Positions 18,447-27,754 are shown, counted from the stretch's first letter. The stretch is 47,603 nt of DNA from Sedimentisphaerales bacterium (GCA_028282905.1 JANQGW010000081.1:1-47603); one strand, 5' to 3'. Notes: generated by a model not told the origin, from the letters alone. Made by a program: numbers and translations.

Positions 18447-21400
18447 ATGAAAAAGAATTGGACGATACTTCTGACTGTAGCAGTACTGATGAGCTGTATT
18501 GCCGGTGCGGGAGTGTATGACTGGAATGGAAGTGGAGGCAATGGTGATTGGAATGATCCAAACAACTGGACCATTACCGGAAGCAGTTGGACCTGGCCAA
18601 ATGAGGAATTTGGGAATGAATATGTCAACCAGGACTGCAATGAAATCAACATCCTCAATGGAGATATCGTCACACGCGGCGGTTTGAGTGTTGACGGCGG
18701 TCGGGATGGTTCGAATACTGCAGTGTTGACATTGGATAACGGCAGTATTTTAAATACCGGCAGTGTCTGGATTGGTGACTTTGCCGGTACCAGGGGGACG
18801 ATCAATGTCTATAATGGCAGCCTGTTAAATGTCAGTGGTGTGTTGAAAGTTAGTGATGGTGATGCGGGCGGTACCGTGGGTATGCTGAATGTAATTGCCG
18901 CTAACGTTACCACCACAGGCCATTTCGTCGTTACCAACCGTGTCGAAGGCGATGGGTACATGTATATTGGTCCCGGCTCAACCATTGGCATTGGTGGTCA
19001 GTTCTATATGAACGATGCCGGCGGCGAAGGCGCCTATAGTGAAGTCGTGATGGATGGCGGTCTCGTGACAACAAACGCTAACACCTACTTTAACGATGAT
19101 GCGGGTGCCGGCAGCGAGGCGTATTTCACAATGAACGGCGGAACTTGGAACAGCGGCGGAACAGTTGATATTACCTGGAATCCCAATGCGACCAGCCATC
19201 TAATGATCAATCATGGTACGATGACTGCGGGCACAAATATTCGTCTGGGTGTCAGTGCCGGCGGCACCGGTCAGTCCCGTGTTTTTCTCAATGGCGGCGT
19301 GCTGCAGGGCGAAGGACTGCAGTTCAATGCGACAGACAGCAAGATTGTTTATACCGGAGGTGATTTTAGAATTAGTGGGACTGCTGTCAGCGAGACGGAC
19401 ATGCAGGATCTTATTACGTCCGGCAAGATTGATGTAACCGGTGCTTCAAGTTATACGGTGGGAACGGATGGAGATTATACGGTTCTGTCAAATCCCGATG
19501 ATGATGTCTATGCGACAGGCCCGACTCCTGCTGATAACACCGATGGTGTCCTCCTTGATGTTGCCAATGATACATTGAGCTGGACAGCACCGGAAGATGT
19601 AACCAGTCCGACATATAAAGTGTACGTCGCAACGGATATGGTGGCTGATCCCAACGTCGATCAAAATCTGATTGATACCGTGACAGCAACTTCAGTGACA
19701 CATGCACTGGATTATGACACGACATACTTTTGGCGTGTTGTCGTTGTCGATGGGGCAACGGAACATAGCGGCCCGATCTGGTTCTTCAAGACCGCACCGG
19801 CTTCTCCGATCATCAACGCCGTAACACCGACAGAAGCAGTCGTTGATGCCGCCGATGATCAAGACTTTACGGTCGATGCGACTGGCGTTGGAACATTATC
19901 TTATCAATGGTTCTATGATCCTGACCCCTCTGCGGCAAGTGATGAAGTGCAGTTAGCCGATGGTGCCGAGTTCACCGGTACAGACACAGCGACTTTAACT
20001 GTACTTGATGTACAGCCCGCCGATACCGGTTATTACTACTGTGAAGTGACAAATGCCGGCGGTACCGTTCAATCTGCCAATGCGATGCTTGTGATTAAAG
20101 CACTGATTGGCCATTGGCCATTTGATGGAAATGCGGACGATATTGCTGGAAGCAATAACGGAGTGACAACCAATACCGACTATCCTGCAGGTGTTGTGCC
20201 GACCGGTCTGCAGTCTATCCATTTTGACTCAACCGACGCCGCGGATGCCGTGACCATTTCCATGACGGTTTATAACAATAACAGCTATACGCTTAGCTGG
20301 TGGGATATGGCCGATGCGACTTCCGGCGGGACATGGGAATCGATGATCGCTTCAGGCCCGACGACCGGTTTTGAAGTGTTGGAATTCGATTATAATAATT
20401 CCACAAGCCATGCCGGCGGTTTTAGCTCAGGATGGGTGGGCTACTTTACGGCTTTCAGACAGCAATGGTATCACCATGCCTTAACGTATGATCATGCCAC
20501 GCAAACCTGCATCTGGTATATCAACGGCATTGCCGTCGGTGATGTGACAGGCGTTTCCCTGCAGGACTTTGACGAACTGCTGTATGTGGGGAACTGCCGA
20601 AACGGCAGCCAGCCGTACTTTGGCAGAATAGACGACTTGAGACTTTATAATTATGCTTTGACCGAGGTGGAAGTTGTCAACTTAATTTCATGGTACAATT
20701 TCTCACCCGTTGTAGATGCTGGTTCTGCCTCTCCCGTTTGGTTAAGCGGTGGTGCTGCATCAATCGATTTGGATGGAACGGTATCGGATGATGGCAATCC
20801 CAGCGGTACATTAACGACAACCTGGAGTAAGGCAAGCGGCCCTGGAAATGTAACCTTTGGCGACGCCTCGCAGGTTGATACAACGGCCAGCTTTGATACT
20901 GCCGGTGAATATATATTGGTATTGACGGCGACTGATAGCGTTAAGGATGCCAATGATGTGGTAGGCGTTTCGGTGCACGAAGAAGGTTATACCGGCTTGA
21001 TCGCTCACTTTACATTTGAAGACCAGGATCCCAACGATGTATTAGGCAATATTTCGGGCGCTACAGAAGTGGGCAGCCCGACTTATGGTGCCGGCAAGTT
21101 CGGCGATGCCATTTACCTTGATCCATCAGACGACAATGACTATGTTGTTCTCGGTACAGCCGATGATCTGAAGTTTTATGATGCGAATGACTTTACGGTG
21201 GCCTTCTGGGTTAAGACAACCGGTTGGGATGCGGACGCGGCGATTGTTTCCAACAAGGATTGGGATTCCGGTGGCAATACAGGCTGGGCGATTTGCGGCG
21301 GCAGCGGTAACAACGGCGGTTGGCAGTGGAATTATGCCGGTGAAACCGGTGGACGACTCGACTACGACCCGTCTCCGACCTCGCAGCCGATTGCTGATGA

Positions 21401-21842
21401 TCAGTGGCATCACCTTTGTGTCTCACACGATCGGGACGGTCTGGCGACTTTCTTCTACGATGGCGAATTGGTCGGCAGCAGTAATATTTCCGGCAGCACA
21501 GGCACGATTGATGCCGGTTACCCAACCGTTTTGGGTACTGATGGCGCCGAAGGCGCTGTCTGGGCGTATTACTTTACCGGAGCAGTTGATGATCTGCGGT
21601 TCTACGAACGCATCTTAAGTGAAGATGAAGTCAGGGTGCTGGCGGATGTTCCGATGCCCGGTGATACCGATGGCAACTATGTTGTCAATACCCTTGATCT
21701 GGAAGATATGGCGGGTGCATGGCTGTCGGCCGGCCCAACCGGAGACTTCGACGGAAGCGGCCTGGTGAATCTGGATGACTTTGCGATTCTGGCGGCTAAC
21801 TGGCTGGAAGATACGAGTGACATCTTATCTCATCTTGAATGA
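18447..21842 (+). CDS. Giant modular surface protein: beta-helix-like, FN3, Ig, LamG, PKD-like, LamG, dockerin-like
   Basis: A 1131-residue exported protein with signal peptide MKKNWTILLTVAVLMSCIAGAG. Residues about 22-340 hold repeating short beta strands of the form N-G-G/S...T/N-x-G with a YDWNGSGGNGDWNDPNNW start, like autotransporter-associated or cell-surface beta-helix regions. Next come an FN3-like module (345-450), an Ig-like module (455-550, ADTGYYYCEVTNAGG), LamG (555-740), a PKD-like module (750-850) and a second LamG (860-1060). The C-terminus has two dockerin-like EF-hand halves, GDTDGNYVVNTLDLEDMAGAWL and FDGSGLVNLDDFAILAANWL. No catalytic signature is seen, so it is probably structural or adhesive. 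A TAAGGAGA site precedes the ATG. A strong terminator follows. Confidence 0.88.
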   Translation: MKKNWTILLTVAVLMSCIAGAGVYDWNGSGGNGDWNDPNNWTITGSSWTWPNEEFGNEYVNQDCNEINILNGDIVTRGGLSVDGGRDGSNTAVLTLDNGSILNTGSVWIGDFAGTRGTINVYNGSLLNVSGVLKVSDGDAGGTVGMLNVIAANVTTTGHFVVTNRVEGDGYMYIGPGSTIGIGGQFYMNDAGGEGAYSEVVMDGGLVTTNANTYFNDDAGAGSEAYFTMNGGTWNSGGTVDITWNPNATSHLMINHGTMTAGTNIRLGVSAGGTGQSRVFLNGGVLQGEGLQFNATDSKIVYTGGDFRISGTAVSETDMQDLITSGKIDVTGASSYTVGTDGDYTVLSNPDDDVYATGPTPADNTDGVLLDVANDTLSWTAPEDVTSPTYKVYVATDMVADPNVDQNLIDTVTATSVTHALDYDTTYFWRVVVVDGATEHSGPIWFFKTAPASPIINAVTPTEAVVDAADDQDFTVDATGVGTLSYQWFYDPDPSAASDEVQLADGAEFTGTDTATLTVLDVQPADTGYYYCEVTNAGGTVQSANAMLVIKALIGHWPFDGNADDIAGSNNGVTTNTDYPAGVVPTGLQSIHFDSTDAADAVTISMTVYNNNSYTLSWWDMADATSGGTWESMIASGPTTGFEVLEFDYNNSTSHAGGFSSGWVGYFTAFRQQWYHHALTYDHATQTCIWYINGIAVGDVTGVSLQDFDELLYVGNCRNGSQPYFGRIDDLRLYNYALTEVEVVNLISWYNFSPVVDAGSASPVWLSGGAASIDLDGTVSDDGNPSGTLTTTWSKASGPGNVTFGDASQVDTTASFDTAGEYILVLTATDSVKDANDVVGVSVHEEGYTGLIAHFTFEDQDPNDVLGNISGATEVGSPTYGAGKFGDAIYLDPSDDNDYVVLGTADDLKFYDANDFTVAFWVKTTGWDADAAIVSNKDWDSGGNTGWAICGGSGNNGGWQWNYAGETGGRLDYDPSPTSQPIADDQWHHLCVSHDRDGLATFFYDGELVGSSNISGSTGTIDAGYPTVLGTDGAEGAVWAYYFTGAVDDLRFYERILSEDEVRVLADVPMPGDTDGNYVVNTLDLEDMAGAWLSAGPTGDFDGSGLVNLDDFAILAANWLEDTSDILSHLE

Positions 21843-21894
21843 GTGTTTCAGTTATCGAATTGACCAAATGGTAAGACGCTAAATTGAGTAACCA

Positions 21895-21926
21895 GCGGAG
21901 GGTTCTGTTTTGAACCCTCCGCTTTT
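21895..21926 (+). terminator. Strong Rho-independent terminator after the giant surface protein
   Basis: A perfect 11-bp stem (GCGGAGGGTTC with GAACCCTCCGC) with a TGTTTT loop is followed by four T. It lies 52 bases after the stop. Confidence 0.88.
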
Positions 21927-22081
21927 AGGTCATCAGGAAGGCGGCGGATAGAGAGTGGAATGGACAGAACGAGATCCGAGCAACTGCAAAAAATGCTGAA
22001 CATCTGAGATGTAATGGCGAATTCAGCTAACACATATCAGCATGATTAATCAATGGGGATTCTTTTTAAAGGAATTGGGAA

Positions 22082-24298
22082 ATGAGAATTACGATGTTTG
22101 TTACGCTGTTTAGCTTAATCATTGCAGTGAATGCCGGAGCGATTACCACAACCAATTTGGTTGGATACTACTCATTTAACGGTCATCTGAATGATCTTTC
22201 GCCATCACCTAATGTTAATAATGCTTCTGCGATTGGTTCACCTGATATGAATATCGATGGTCTATTCGGTCTCGGTGTCAAGGTCGGTGACGGCAGCGGC
22301 ACGTCTTATGTTTCTCTTGGCAATCCATTGGATTATCAGTTTGGCAATTCTACCAGCTTTACGATTACTTACTGGGTTAAAATGCCTGACAGTCAGGCGA
22401 GTGACCCAACACTGATTGGTAACAAGGACTGGAGTGTCAGCGGCGGCAGGCAGGGCTTTGTACAGGCCATCGCCGCTGACGATGTTAAGTCAAATATTGC
22501 GGATGGGACAACCAGAAAGGACACAGCCTGGATAGATTTGGACCATGATGCTTACTGGGATGGACAGGGCAAAGCCGCCGATGATCCTGTGCGATGGACA
22601 TTCGTCGCGATGACGGTTGACCGCAGTTCTAATGTGATGACCAATTACGTAATGGACGGCTGGGTGGTCAACCAATGGGACGATAGCTCGACACCGACAA
22701 CGGTGGATATCACCGGGGTCGGCAGCCTCGACAGCGGCTATCCGATCAATCTCGGTCAGGATGGAGACGGCAGCGGATATGACAATGCCACCTATGCCGA
22801 ATTAGTTGCTTCATTTGATGATTTGACCGTCTGGCGCCGGTCACTGACGACAAGCGAATTATGGGAGATTTATACCGCCGGAAGGGCGGGCCAGTCATTT
22901 GGCGATCTGGTAGGAATCTCGGAAACCGCCGCGTTATTAGATGTCGATACATCGGACTTTGTCTTTCCTTCGCAGGATCCTCAATCGGTCGCACCGGTAA
23001 CCCTGCCTTTAACACTGGAAAATATTGGTTCCGAAAGTCTGCAGTTTCAGGCCGCGATTATTAACGACTCTTTGGGAGAATTCAGTGTAAGTCCAACAGC
23101 ACCGCAGACGCTTACAGAGGGCCAAAGCGTTTCTCTGGATATAACCTGGGATCCATCCTCAACGCCCGGCGGTACGCATAGTGCTCAGCTAAGCATTACA
23201 CATGATACGGTTCAAACTTCGCCGATTATCATTAACCTTCGCGGCAAAATTCGCCAGGAACTCTTTGGGGGCAGAAGAGTCCTGGTCGTGGGCATCGATG
23301 GCGTTCGGCCGGATGCTTTACAGGCCGCTAATACCCCCAATATGGATGCGCTGGCGGCTAATGGTGCCATAACTTACGATGCCTACGCCGGCGGCGTATT
23401 GGGCACACCTACCCAGCAGGCAACCAGCAGCGGACCCGGGTGGTCCAGCATCTTGACCGGGGTCTGGGTGGATAAACATAATGTCCCGAATAATTCTTTT
23501 TCCAGTCCCGATTATGCCAATTATCCACACTTCTTCACATTGATTAAACAAGGCTATCCGGATGCGTTGCTGGCTTCGATCGTGCAATGGGCACCGATCA
23601 ATACCTATATCACGCCAAATGCTGATACGGATATCGAACTGACCGGCAGTGGGGCTTCAGTGGCATCGCAAGCTGCTTCGCTTCTGGCCTCGGACAATCC
23701 GGATGTCCTGTTTCTGCATTTCGACGATGTTGACTATGCCGGGCATGCCTACGGATATAGCCCAACGTCTGCCAATTATCTGGCCGCGATCGAAGGGGTC
23801 GATACACATACCGGCACAGTTGTTACCGCGATTCAGAATCGAGCAAATTATACCAATGAAGACTGGCTGATTATTGTCACCACTGACCATGGGGGACTTG
23901 GAACAAGCCATGGCGGCCAATCTACAGAAGAGCGAACAATTTTCGTTATTGCCAGCGGAAATTCAATCTGTCAGCAGGTCATTAGCAACGGCCCGGGGCA
24001 TACAACAGTTCCCCCGACAGCGATGCGGCATCTTGGTATTGCCATTGACCCTGCCTGGGGTTGGGAAGACGACCCATTTGGTGCGATTCCTCCCGACGGA
24101 GATATTGCCGGCCCCTCTGGCCGTCCCGATTGTATAGTCGATATATTGGATTTGCGGGCACTGGCCGAGCAGTTTCTGGATGATACCCTCGTCAACCCCT
24201 CCGCCGATTTCACCGGGCCGACAGATACCCCAGACGGAATCGTCAATCTCAACGACTTCGCCTGGTTTGCCGGCCACTATCTGGAGTCATCGATCTAA
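22082..24298 (+). CDS. Exported LamG / phosphodiesterase-alkaline phosphatase family protein with dockerin-like tail
   Basis: A 738-residue protein with signal peptide MRITMFVTLFSLIIAVNAGA. Residues about 22-270 are a LamG domain, the close paralogue of those at 10600 and 12879. Residues about 280-385 form a choice-of-anchor/ASPM-like beta-sandwich. Residues about 395-660 are an alkaline phosphatase superfamily (type I phosphodiesterase) domain. Metal-binding Asp406 lies in VGIDGVRPDAL, the nucleophile Ser455/456 in GPGWSSILTG, then DFDDVDYAGH-like and TTDHGG...SHGG metal motifs follow. The tail has two dockerin-like halves with WF/FL endings. It should hydrolyse a phosphate ester or diester outside the cell; the substrate is unknown. 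It stands alone between two terminator-flanked regions. Confidence 0.85.
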   Translation: MRITMFVTLFSLIIAVNAGAITTTNLVGYYSFNGHLNDLSPSPNVNNASAIGSPDMNIDGLFGLGVKVGDGSGTSYVSLGNPLDYQFGNSTSFTITYWVKMPDSQASDPTLIGNKDWSVSGGRQGFVQAIAADDVKSNIADGTTRKDTAWIDLDHDAYWDGQGKAADDPVRWTFVAMTVDRSSNVMTNYVMDGWVVNQWDDSSTPTTVDITGVGSLDSGYPINLGQDGDGSGYDNATYAELVASFDDLTVWRRSLTTSELWEIYTAGRAGQSFGDLVGISETAALLDVDTSDFVFPSQDPQSVAPVTLPLTLENIGSESLQFQAAIINDSLGEFSVSPTAPQTLTEGQSVSLDITWDPSSTPGGTHSAQLSITHDTVQTSPIIINLRGKIRQELFGGRRVLVVGIDGVRPDALQAANTPNMDALAANGAITYDAYAGGVLGTPTQQATSSGPGWSSILTGVWVDKHNVPNNSFSSPDYANYPHFFTLIKQGYPDALLASIVQWAPINTYITPNADTDIELTGSGASVASQAASLLASDNPDVLFLHFDDVDYAGHAYGYSPTSANYLAAIEGVDTHTGTVVTAIQNRANYTNEDWLIIVTTDHGGLGTSHGGQSTEERTIFVIASGNSICQQVISNGPGHTTVPPTAMRHLGIAIDPAWGWEDDPFGAIPPDGDIAGPSGRPDCIVDILDLRALAEQFLDDTLVNPSADFTGPTDTPDGIVNLNDFAWFAGHYLESSI

Positions 24299-24674
24299 CA
24301 TATCCACTCAAAATCTCCAGTATTTCAGTGTCTGGACTGTTTCTGCAATGAGAAGGAGTGCAGGTAAGTAGAACTGTCAATATCTCAAAGAAGAGAATGC
24401 CTATTGAGTTTTGCGGGCAAAATAAAGAGGAGTTAGATATATCACGCTATCCGCCTGTAAGTTATTCTATTAAAAGGAATTACGGAGATTTCTGCTAAAG
24501 TGGCAGCATGTTTTTTGAACAAGTCTCAATATTTTTCTTAAAAAAAGAATAAAGTCCGCAAATTTGTTCTTATTGAACGCAATACCATATAGTGCCGATG
24601 AAGGTGAAAGGCGCATGGCTTGTATGTGCGTATGACAGCACTTTTGGTTTCTGCTGAAACGGAGGCGTTCGATT
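24299..24674. other. 376-base intergenic stretch before the second sigma-factor run
   Basis: No gene or clear hairpin terminator is visible. The A/T-rich run around 24535-24552 could form a weak hairpin. The promoter for the second sigma gene should be here, but I could not identify boxes with confidence. Confidence 0.45.
24661..24665 (+). promoter_or_regulatory. GGAGG ribosome binding site supporting a TTG start
   Basis: GGAGG lies 9 bases before TTG 24675. It supports the rare TTG as the true start of the second sigma factor. The next in-frame ATG would remove the first helix of region 2. Confidence 0.6.
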
Positions 24675-25214
24675 TTGGAAGAAAGTTCGAAACAGGGATT
24701 AGACAATGACCGGTTCCTACGACTATTAATGGGCAGCCAGCGTCAGATTTATGCTTTTATTTTGGCATCTGTTCACAATATTTCAGATGCTGATGATATT
24801 ATGCAGGACGTTTCTACGGTCATGTGGCGCCGTTTCCGGGACTATGATTCAACATCAAATTTCACCGCGTGGGGTATTGGCATTGCCCGAAAACTTACCT
24901 TGAATTTTTACAGCAAAAAGAAAAAGGGGCGTCTGCATTTTGACAATGAGACGCTTGAGTCTCTGAAAGACATTGCCTGTGCTAAAATTAACGAAGCCGA
25001 CCAACGTGTTGATTTCCTAAGACGGTGCATCACACAGCTCGAAAAGAAAGACCGTGAGTTAATCCAATTACGTTATGACCGCAATCTTAAGACAAATATT
25101 ATTGCGAACATGGTCGGTCTGTCGGTCCATGTGACATATCGGGCAATGGCCAAAATTCACGGTATAATACAGCTTTGCATAAAACGAAAAATGAGGGAAG
25201 AAGGTTTAGGTTAA
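24675..25214 (+). CDS. ECF sigma-70 factor, Rhodopirellula/Verrucomicrobium type (second copy)
   Basis: A 179-residue ECF sigma factor that is a paralogue of the one at 8426. Region 2 is at about residues 10-80 (SDADDIMQDVSTVMWRRFRDYDS, NFTAWGIGIARKL). Region 4 is at about 115-172 (KKDRELIQLRYDRNLKTNI, then LSVHVTYRAMAKIH). It starts with TTG behind GGAGG. The next gene begins one base after its stop with GTG, so the pair is translationally coupled. Low-efficiency start codons on regulators are a plausible way to keep sigma levels low. It likely controls the downstream jelly-roll, sulfatase and protease genes or itself. Confidence 0.93.
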   Translation: MEESSKQGLDNDRFLRLLMGSQRQIYAFILASVHNISDADDIMQDVSTVMWRRFRDYDSTSNFTAWGIGIARKLTLNFYSKKKKGRLHFDNETLESLKDIACAKINEADQRVDFLRRCITQLEKKDRELIQLRYDRNLKTNIIANMVGLSVHVTYRAMAKIHGIIQLCIKRKMREEGLG

Positions 25215-25215
25215 C

Positions 25216-26883
25216 GTGAACAACAGGAAACATCCATTTCGTTTATATGAATTATCATTACAGGCAATGGAAAATGTCATTAGCGATGATGATTTTATGG
25301 AACTCAATGAAATCCTTCGCGAAAATCCTAAAGCGATGGAACTTTATTTTGAGTTTATGTCAACCTGCTCTTCGCTTTACAGGGAATTGGGTGAAACTAT
25401 TTCGGAACCGTGTCATCGCAGTCCGGAAGAACCTAATGACATGCAATCACTGTGGCTTGCGCTTGCGGAAGAAGAGCGGACAGCCGCAACGGTTCATATT
25501 CCGAAACCCAAAGAAGAACCTCCTCGTCTTACTGTCCAGCTACAGGAAGTTGCCAAGCCGGAAAGAAAAATCTCAAAATTTTCAATCTTTTCCGTCGCTG
25601 TCTCTCTGGCTGCCGTTTTACTGCTGGTCGCTTATGTGCGACTGGTGCCCGTTCCAAAGCCGATTGTCGGTGTACTGACGGATTCCCACAATGCTCGCTG
25701 GGCAGATACCGCAAGTAGTATTGCCGTTGGGGACCACTTGCAATCCGGTTATATGGATTTGCAGAGTGGATTTGCAGAAATGACATTTGACAATGGCGCC
25801 AAAGTGATCATAGAAGGCCCGGCACAATTTGAATTGGAATCCGAAGGTGAGATTTTCCTCCAAAAAGGGAAGATTTCCTGCGTGGTTCCGCCGCGAGCGA
25901 TTGGTTTCACCGTGGGAACTCCCGCGGCAACGGTTGTGGACTTTGGAACGGAGTTTGGCGTGGTGGTACAGGAGTCAGGGCGTACGGAGACTCATGTTTT
26001 CAGAGGACAGGTGGAGCTTCGAACGGGGCCGGACGCATTGGTTTTTGACGATTCCCGTCGCCTCGGCGCCGGCCAGGGAAGTACTGTGGATGAGAATGAG
26101 AATCTCCTGCAGCGACGATTTCGGGCCAGGGCAAATGAATTTATCCGGAACGAGTTGATTCCATATGAGATCGCTGTCCGTAAAAGTAATCCCTTTGCCT
26201 ATTGGCGATTTGACACTTCGGAAAAGGCTGTTTTTCAAGATATTCTTATGAACAAGTTTCAACCTTGTGAGCTTCATGGGAACATCAAGATTGTCCCGGG
26301 GCCGGAGTTGGGCAACAGCAAAACCAGTGGCGCGGTGCAATTGGATGGCCAAAACAGCTATGTTTATGTCCCCAAGGCAGGAGAACGGAAAGAGGTTGGG
26401 CGTGAAATGAACCGCAACTATTCCTATAGTTTTTGGGTTCGGCCGGACGTTATCAGAGCACAAGATCTTATTACGATCACAAATTCGGGAGCTGCGCAAT
26501 ACCGGCATATCGGCCTGGACAATGATGGCAGATTTTCGTTTTTTACTTATTATTTCAAAAATCAAAAAAGAAGATCAGAGTTCACCGGCAACGCTATCTT
26601 TCAGCCGGGACAATGGTATCATGTTGTTGTGACCGGCACATGGAGTAAAAGCATGCAGTCGCAGGTGTGTTTATATGTGAATGGTCAAAAAGATGCCGAA
26701 AAGCTCGTCCACTCAACCTATTCCCCCAAGTTCTATGGTCACTTCTATATCGGGTCTGTCCCGGAGGAGGGAAAGGTGGAAGGCATTCACTCCTTTGATG
26801 GAACAATTACAGAGGTCGTCGAATACAGCCGGACTCTGACGCCCCAGGAGGTCCGGGAGATTTATTCATCGGTTCAATATTAA
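25216..26883 (+). CDS. FecR-like membrane anti-sigma/sensor protein with LamG ectodomain
   Basis: A 555-residue protein with a GTG start one base after the sigma stop. Residues 1-118 are a cytoplasmic helical segment starting LYELSLQAMENVISDDDF. Residues about 122-142 form a single membrane helix. Residues about 165-265 are a FecR domain (GFAEMTFDNGAKVIIEGPAQFEL, VVDFGTEFGV, VFRGQVEL). Residues about 325-550 form a LamG domain with FAYWRFDTSEKAVFQD at the start and DGTITEVVEYSRTLTPQEV at the end. The inner half matches the FecR protein at 8977, but the outer half is a different fold, so the two sensors probably see different ligands. It should hold the neighbouring sigma factor until an outside signal arrives. 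Confidence 0.9.
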   Translation: MNNRKHPFRLYELSLQAMENVISDDDFMELNEILRENPKAMELYFEFMSTCSSLYRELGETISEPCHRSPEEPNDMQSLWLALAEEERTAATVHIPKPKEEPPRLTVQLQEVAKPERKISKFSIFSVAVSLAAVLLLVAYVRLVPVPKPIVGVLTDSHNARWADTASSIAVGDHLQSGYMDLQSGFAEMTFDNGAKVIIEGPAQFELESEGEIFLQKGKISCVVPPRAIGFTVGTPAATVVDFGTEFGVVVQESGRTETHVFRGQVELRTGPDALVFDDSRRLGAGQGSTVDENENLLQRRFRARANEFIRNELIPYEIAVRKSNPFAYWRFDTSEKAVFQDILMNKFQPCELHGNIKIVPGPELGNSKTSGAVQLDGQNSYVYVPKAGERKEVGREMNRNYSYSFWVRPDVIRAQDLITITNSGAAQYRHIGLDNDGRFSFFTYYFKNQKRRSEFTGNAIFQPGQWYHVVVTGTWSKSMQSQVCLYVNGQKDAEKLVHSTYSPKFYGHFYIGSVPEEGKVEGIHSFDGTITEVVEYSRTLTPQEVREIYSSVQY

Positions 26884-26911
26884 AATCAGGATTAAGCGAG
26901 GAAGAGTTGCA

Positions 26912-27754
26912 ATGGAGACAAGAAAAGGATTTACATTAATTGAGTTGCTGGTCGTCATCGCGATCATCGCCTTATTGATGGCAATGGTTATGCCGGCCTT
27001 GCGAAAAGCCAAAGAGGCGGCTAAAATGGTGATCTGTTCCAGCAATCAGCACCAGATCATCACCGGCATTGGCGCTTATGCCAGCGATAATGACTCAAGA
27101 ATGCCTCCGGCTGTGGCAAGAGGAGGCCGTCCCTCTGTTTTGAACCGCCATCAGGACAACACCTCTGTCTATTACACAGTCGGCTCATATCTGCCTATTG
27201 CCAAGGTGTTCAATTGTCCGGTTTCTTCTTTTGCTGATTTTGACGTCGATTTAGGGTTTATCAAAGCCAGCTATCAGTATCTCTATGAAAATCCACAGGA
27301 TACGGATATCAACCCGAATGCTGCTGGCAACAGCTATATTGACTGCAGTTATCAGTTGCTGTGGAACTACAAATTCAATCCTGACCCCTCTGTTTCGGAT
27401 CGTCCTTTTGTCGGTCCGGGCAAGGATTCGGATGTGAAGCTGCTGACCTCTGATGCGTTCTATTTTTCAGGTGCTCTCTATAGCAGCATTGGACAGAACA
27501 ACACCTGGACCAGTACCCATAATTTCAAGACATCAAACGCCAAGCTGAAAAACAATCAATGGTATCCATTTAAATACTTTGAAGGCGGCACTCGATCACT
27601 TGCGGATTTTGATTCAACATCAGCCTTGCAGGAAGTTAGACTGAATGCCGGCTACACGGATGGCAGTGTTGTGCGGTTCAATTCCGGTGATACGGTAAAA
27701 GTCGGCAGGCATTCCGGTTGGGCTAGCTATCGTTTTCCGACTCAATGGTATTAA
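26912..27754 (+). CDS. Prepilin-type N-terminal domain protein (second copy)
   Basis: A 280-residue pseudopilin-like protein. The class III signal is KGFTLIELLVVIAIIALLMAMVMPA, cleaved before Phe. The globular part continues with the SSNQHQIITGIGAYASDND segment typical of planctomycete prepilin-like proteins, and ends around a degenerate YTDGSVVRF in place of the usual H-X9-DG. It begins 28 bases after the FecR gene with a GAGGAAGAG site, so it belongs to the sigma run. Its counterpart in the first run is at 17577, nine kilobases after that run's FecR gene. Function is inferred from the family: a filament or secretion accessory in the cell envelope. Confidence 0.92.
   Translation: METRKGFTLIELLVVIAIIALLMAMVMPALRKAKEAAKMVICSSNQHQIITGIGAYASDNDSRMPPAVARGGRPSVLNRHQDNTSVYYTVGSYLPIAKVFNCPVSSFADFDVDLGFIKASYQYLYENPQDTDINPNAAGNSYIDCSYQLLWNYKFNPDPSVSDRPFVGPGKDSDVKLLTSDAFYFSGALYSSIGQNNTWTSTHNFKTSNAKLKNNQWYPFKYFEGGTRSLADFDSTSALQEVRLNAGYTDGSVVRFNSGDTVKVGRHSGWASYRFPTQWY

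Noticed and set aside
18233..18805. A 190-codon minus-strand open frame over the end of the prepilin-like gene and the start of the giant surface gene
   Set aside because: It is antisense to two well-supported genes and shows only composition-driven Pro/Ser/Leu content.
8310..24460. Similar-looking stretches before both sigma genes (GAGG...ATATTACGCTA-like) as a shared autoregulated promoter
   Set aside because: The match needs gaps and the distances to the two starts differ (about 115 and 250 bases); not strong enough to report as a promoter.
25975..26565. A 196-codon minus-strand open frame opposite the second FecR gene
   Set aside because: It is the antisense shadow of the FecR/LamG coding sequence; no start site or domain.
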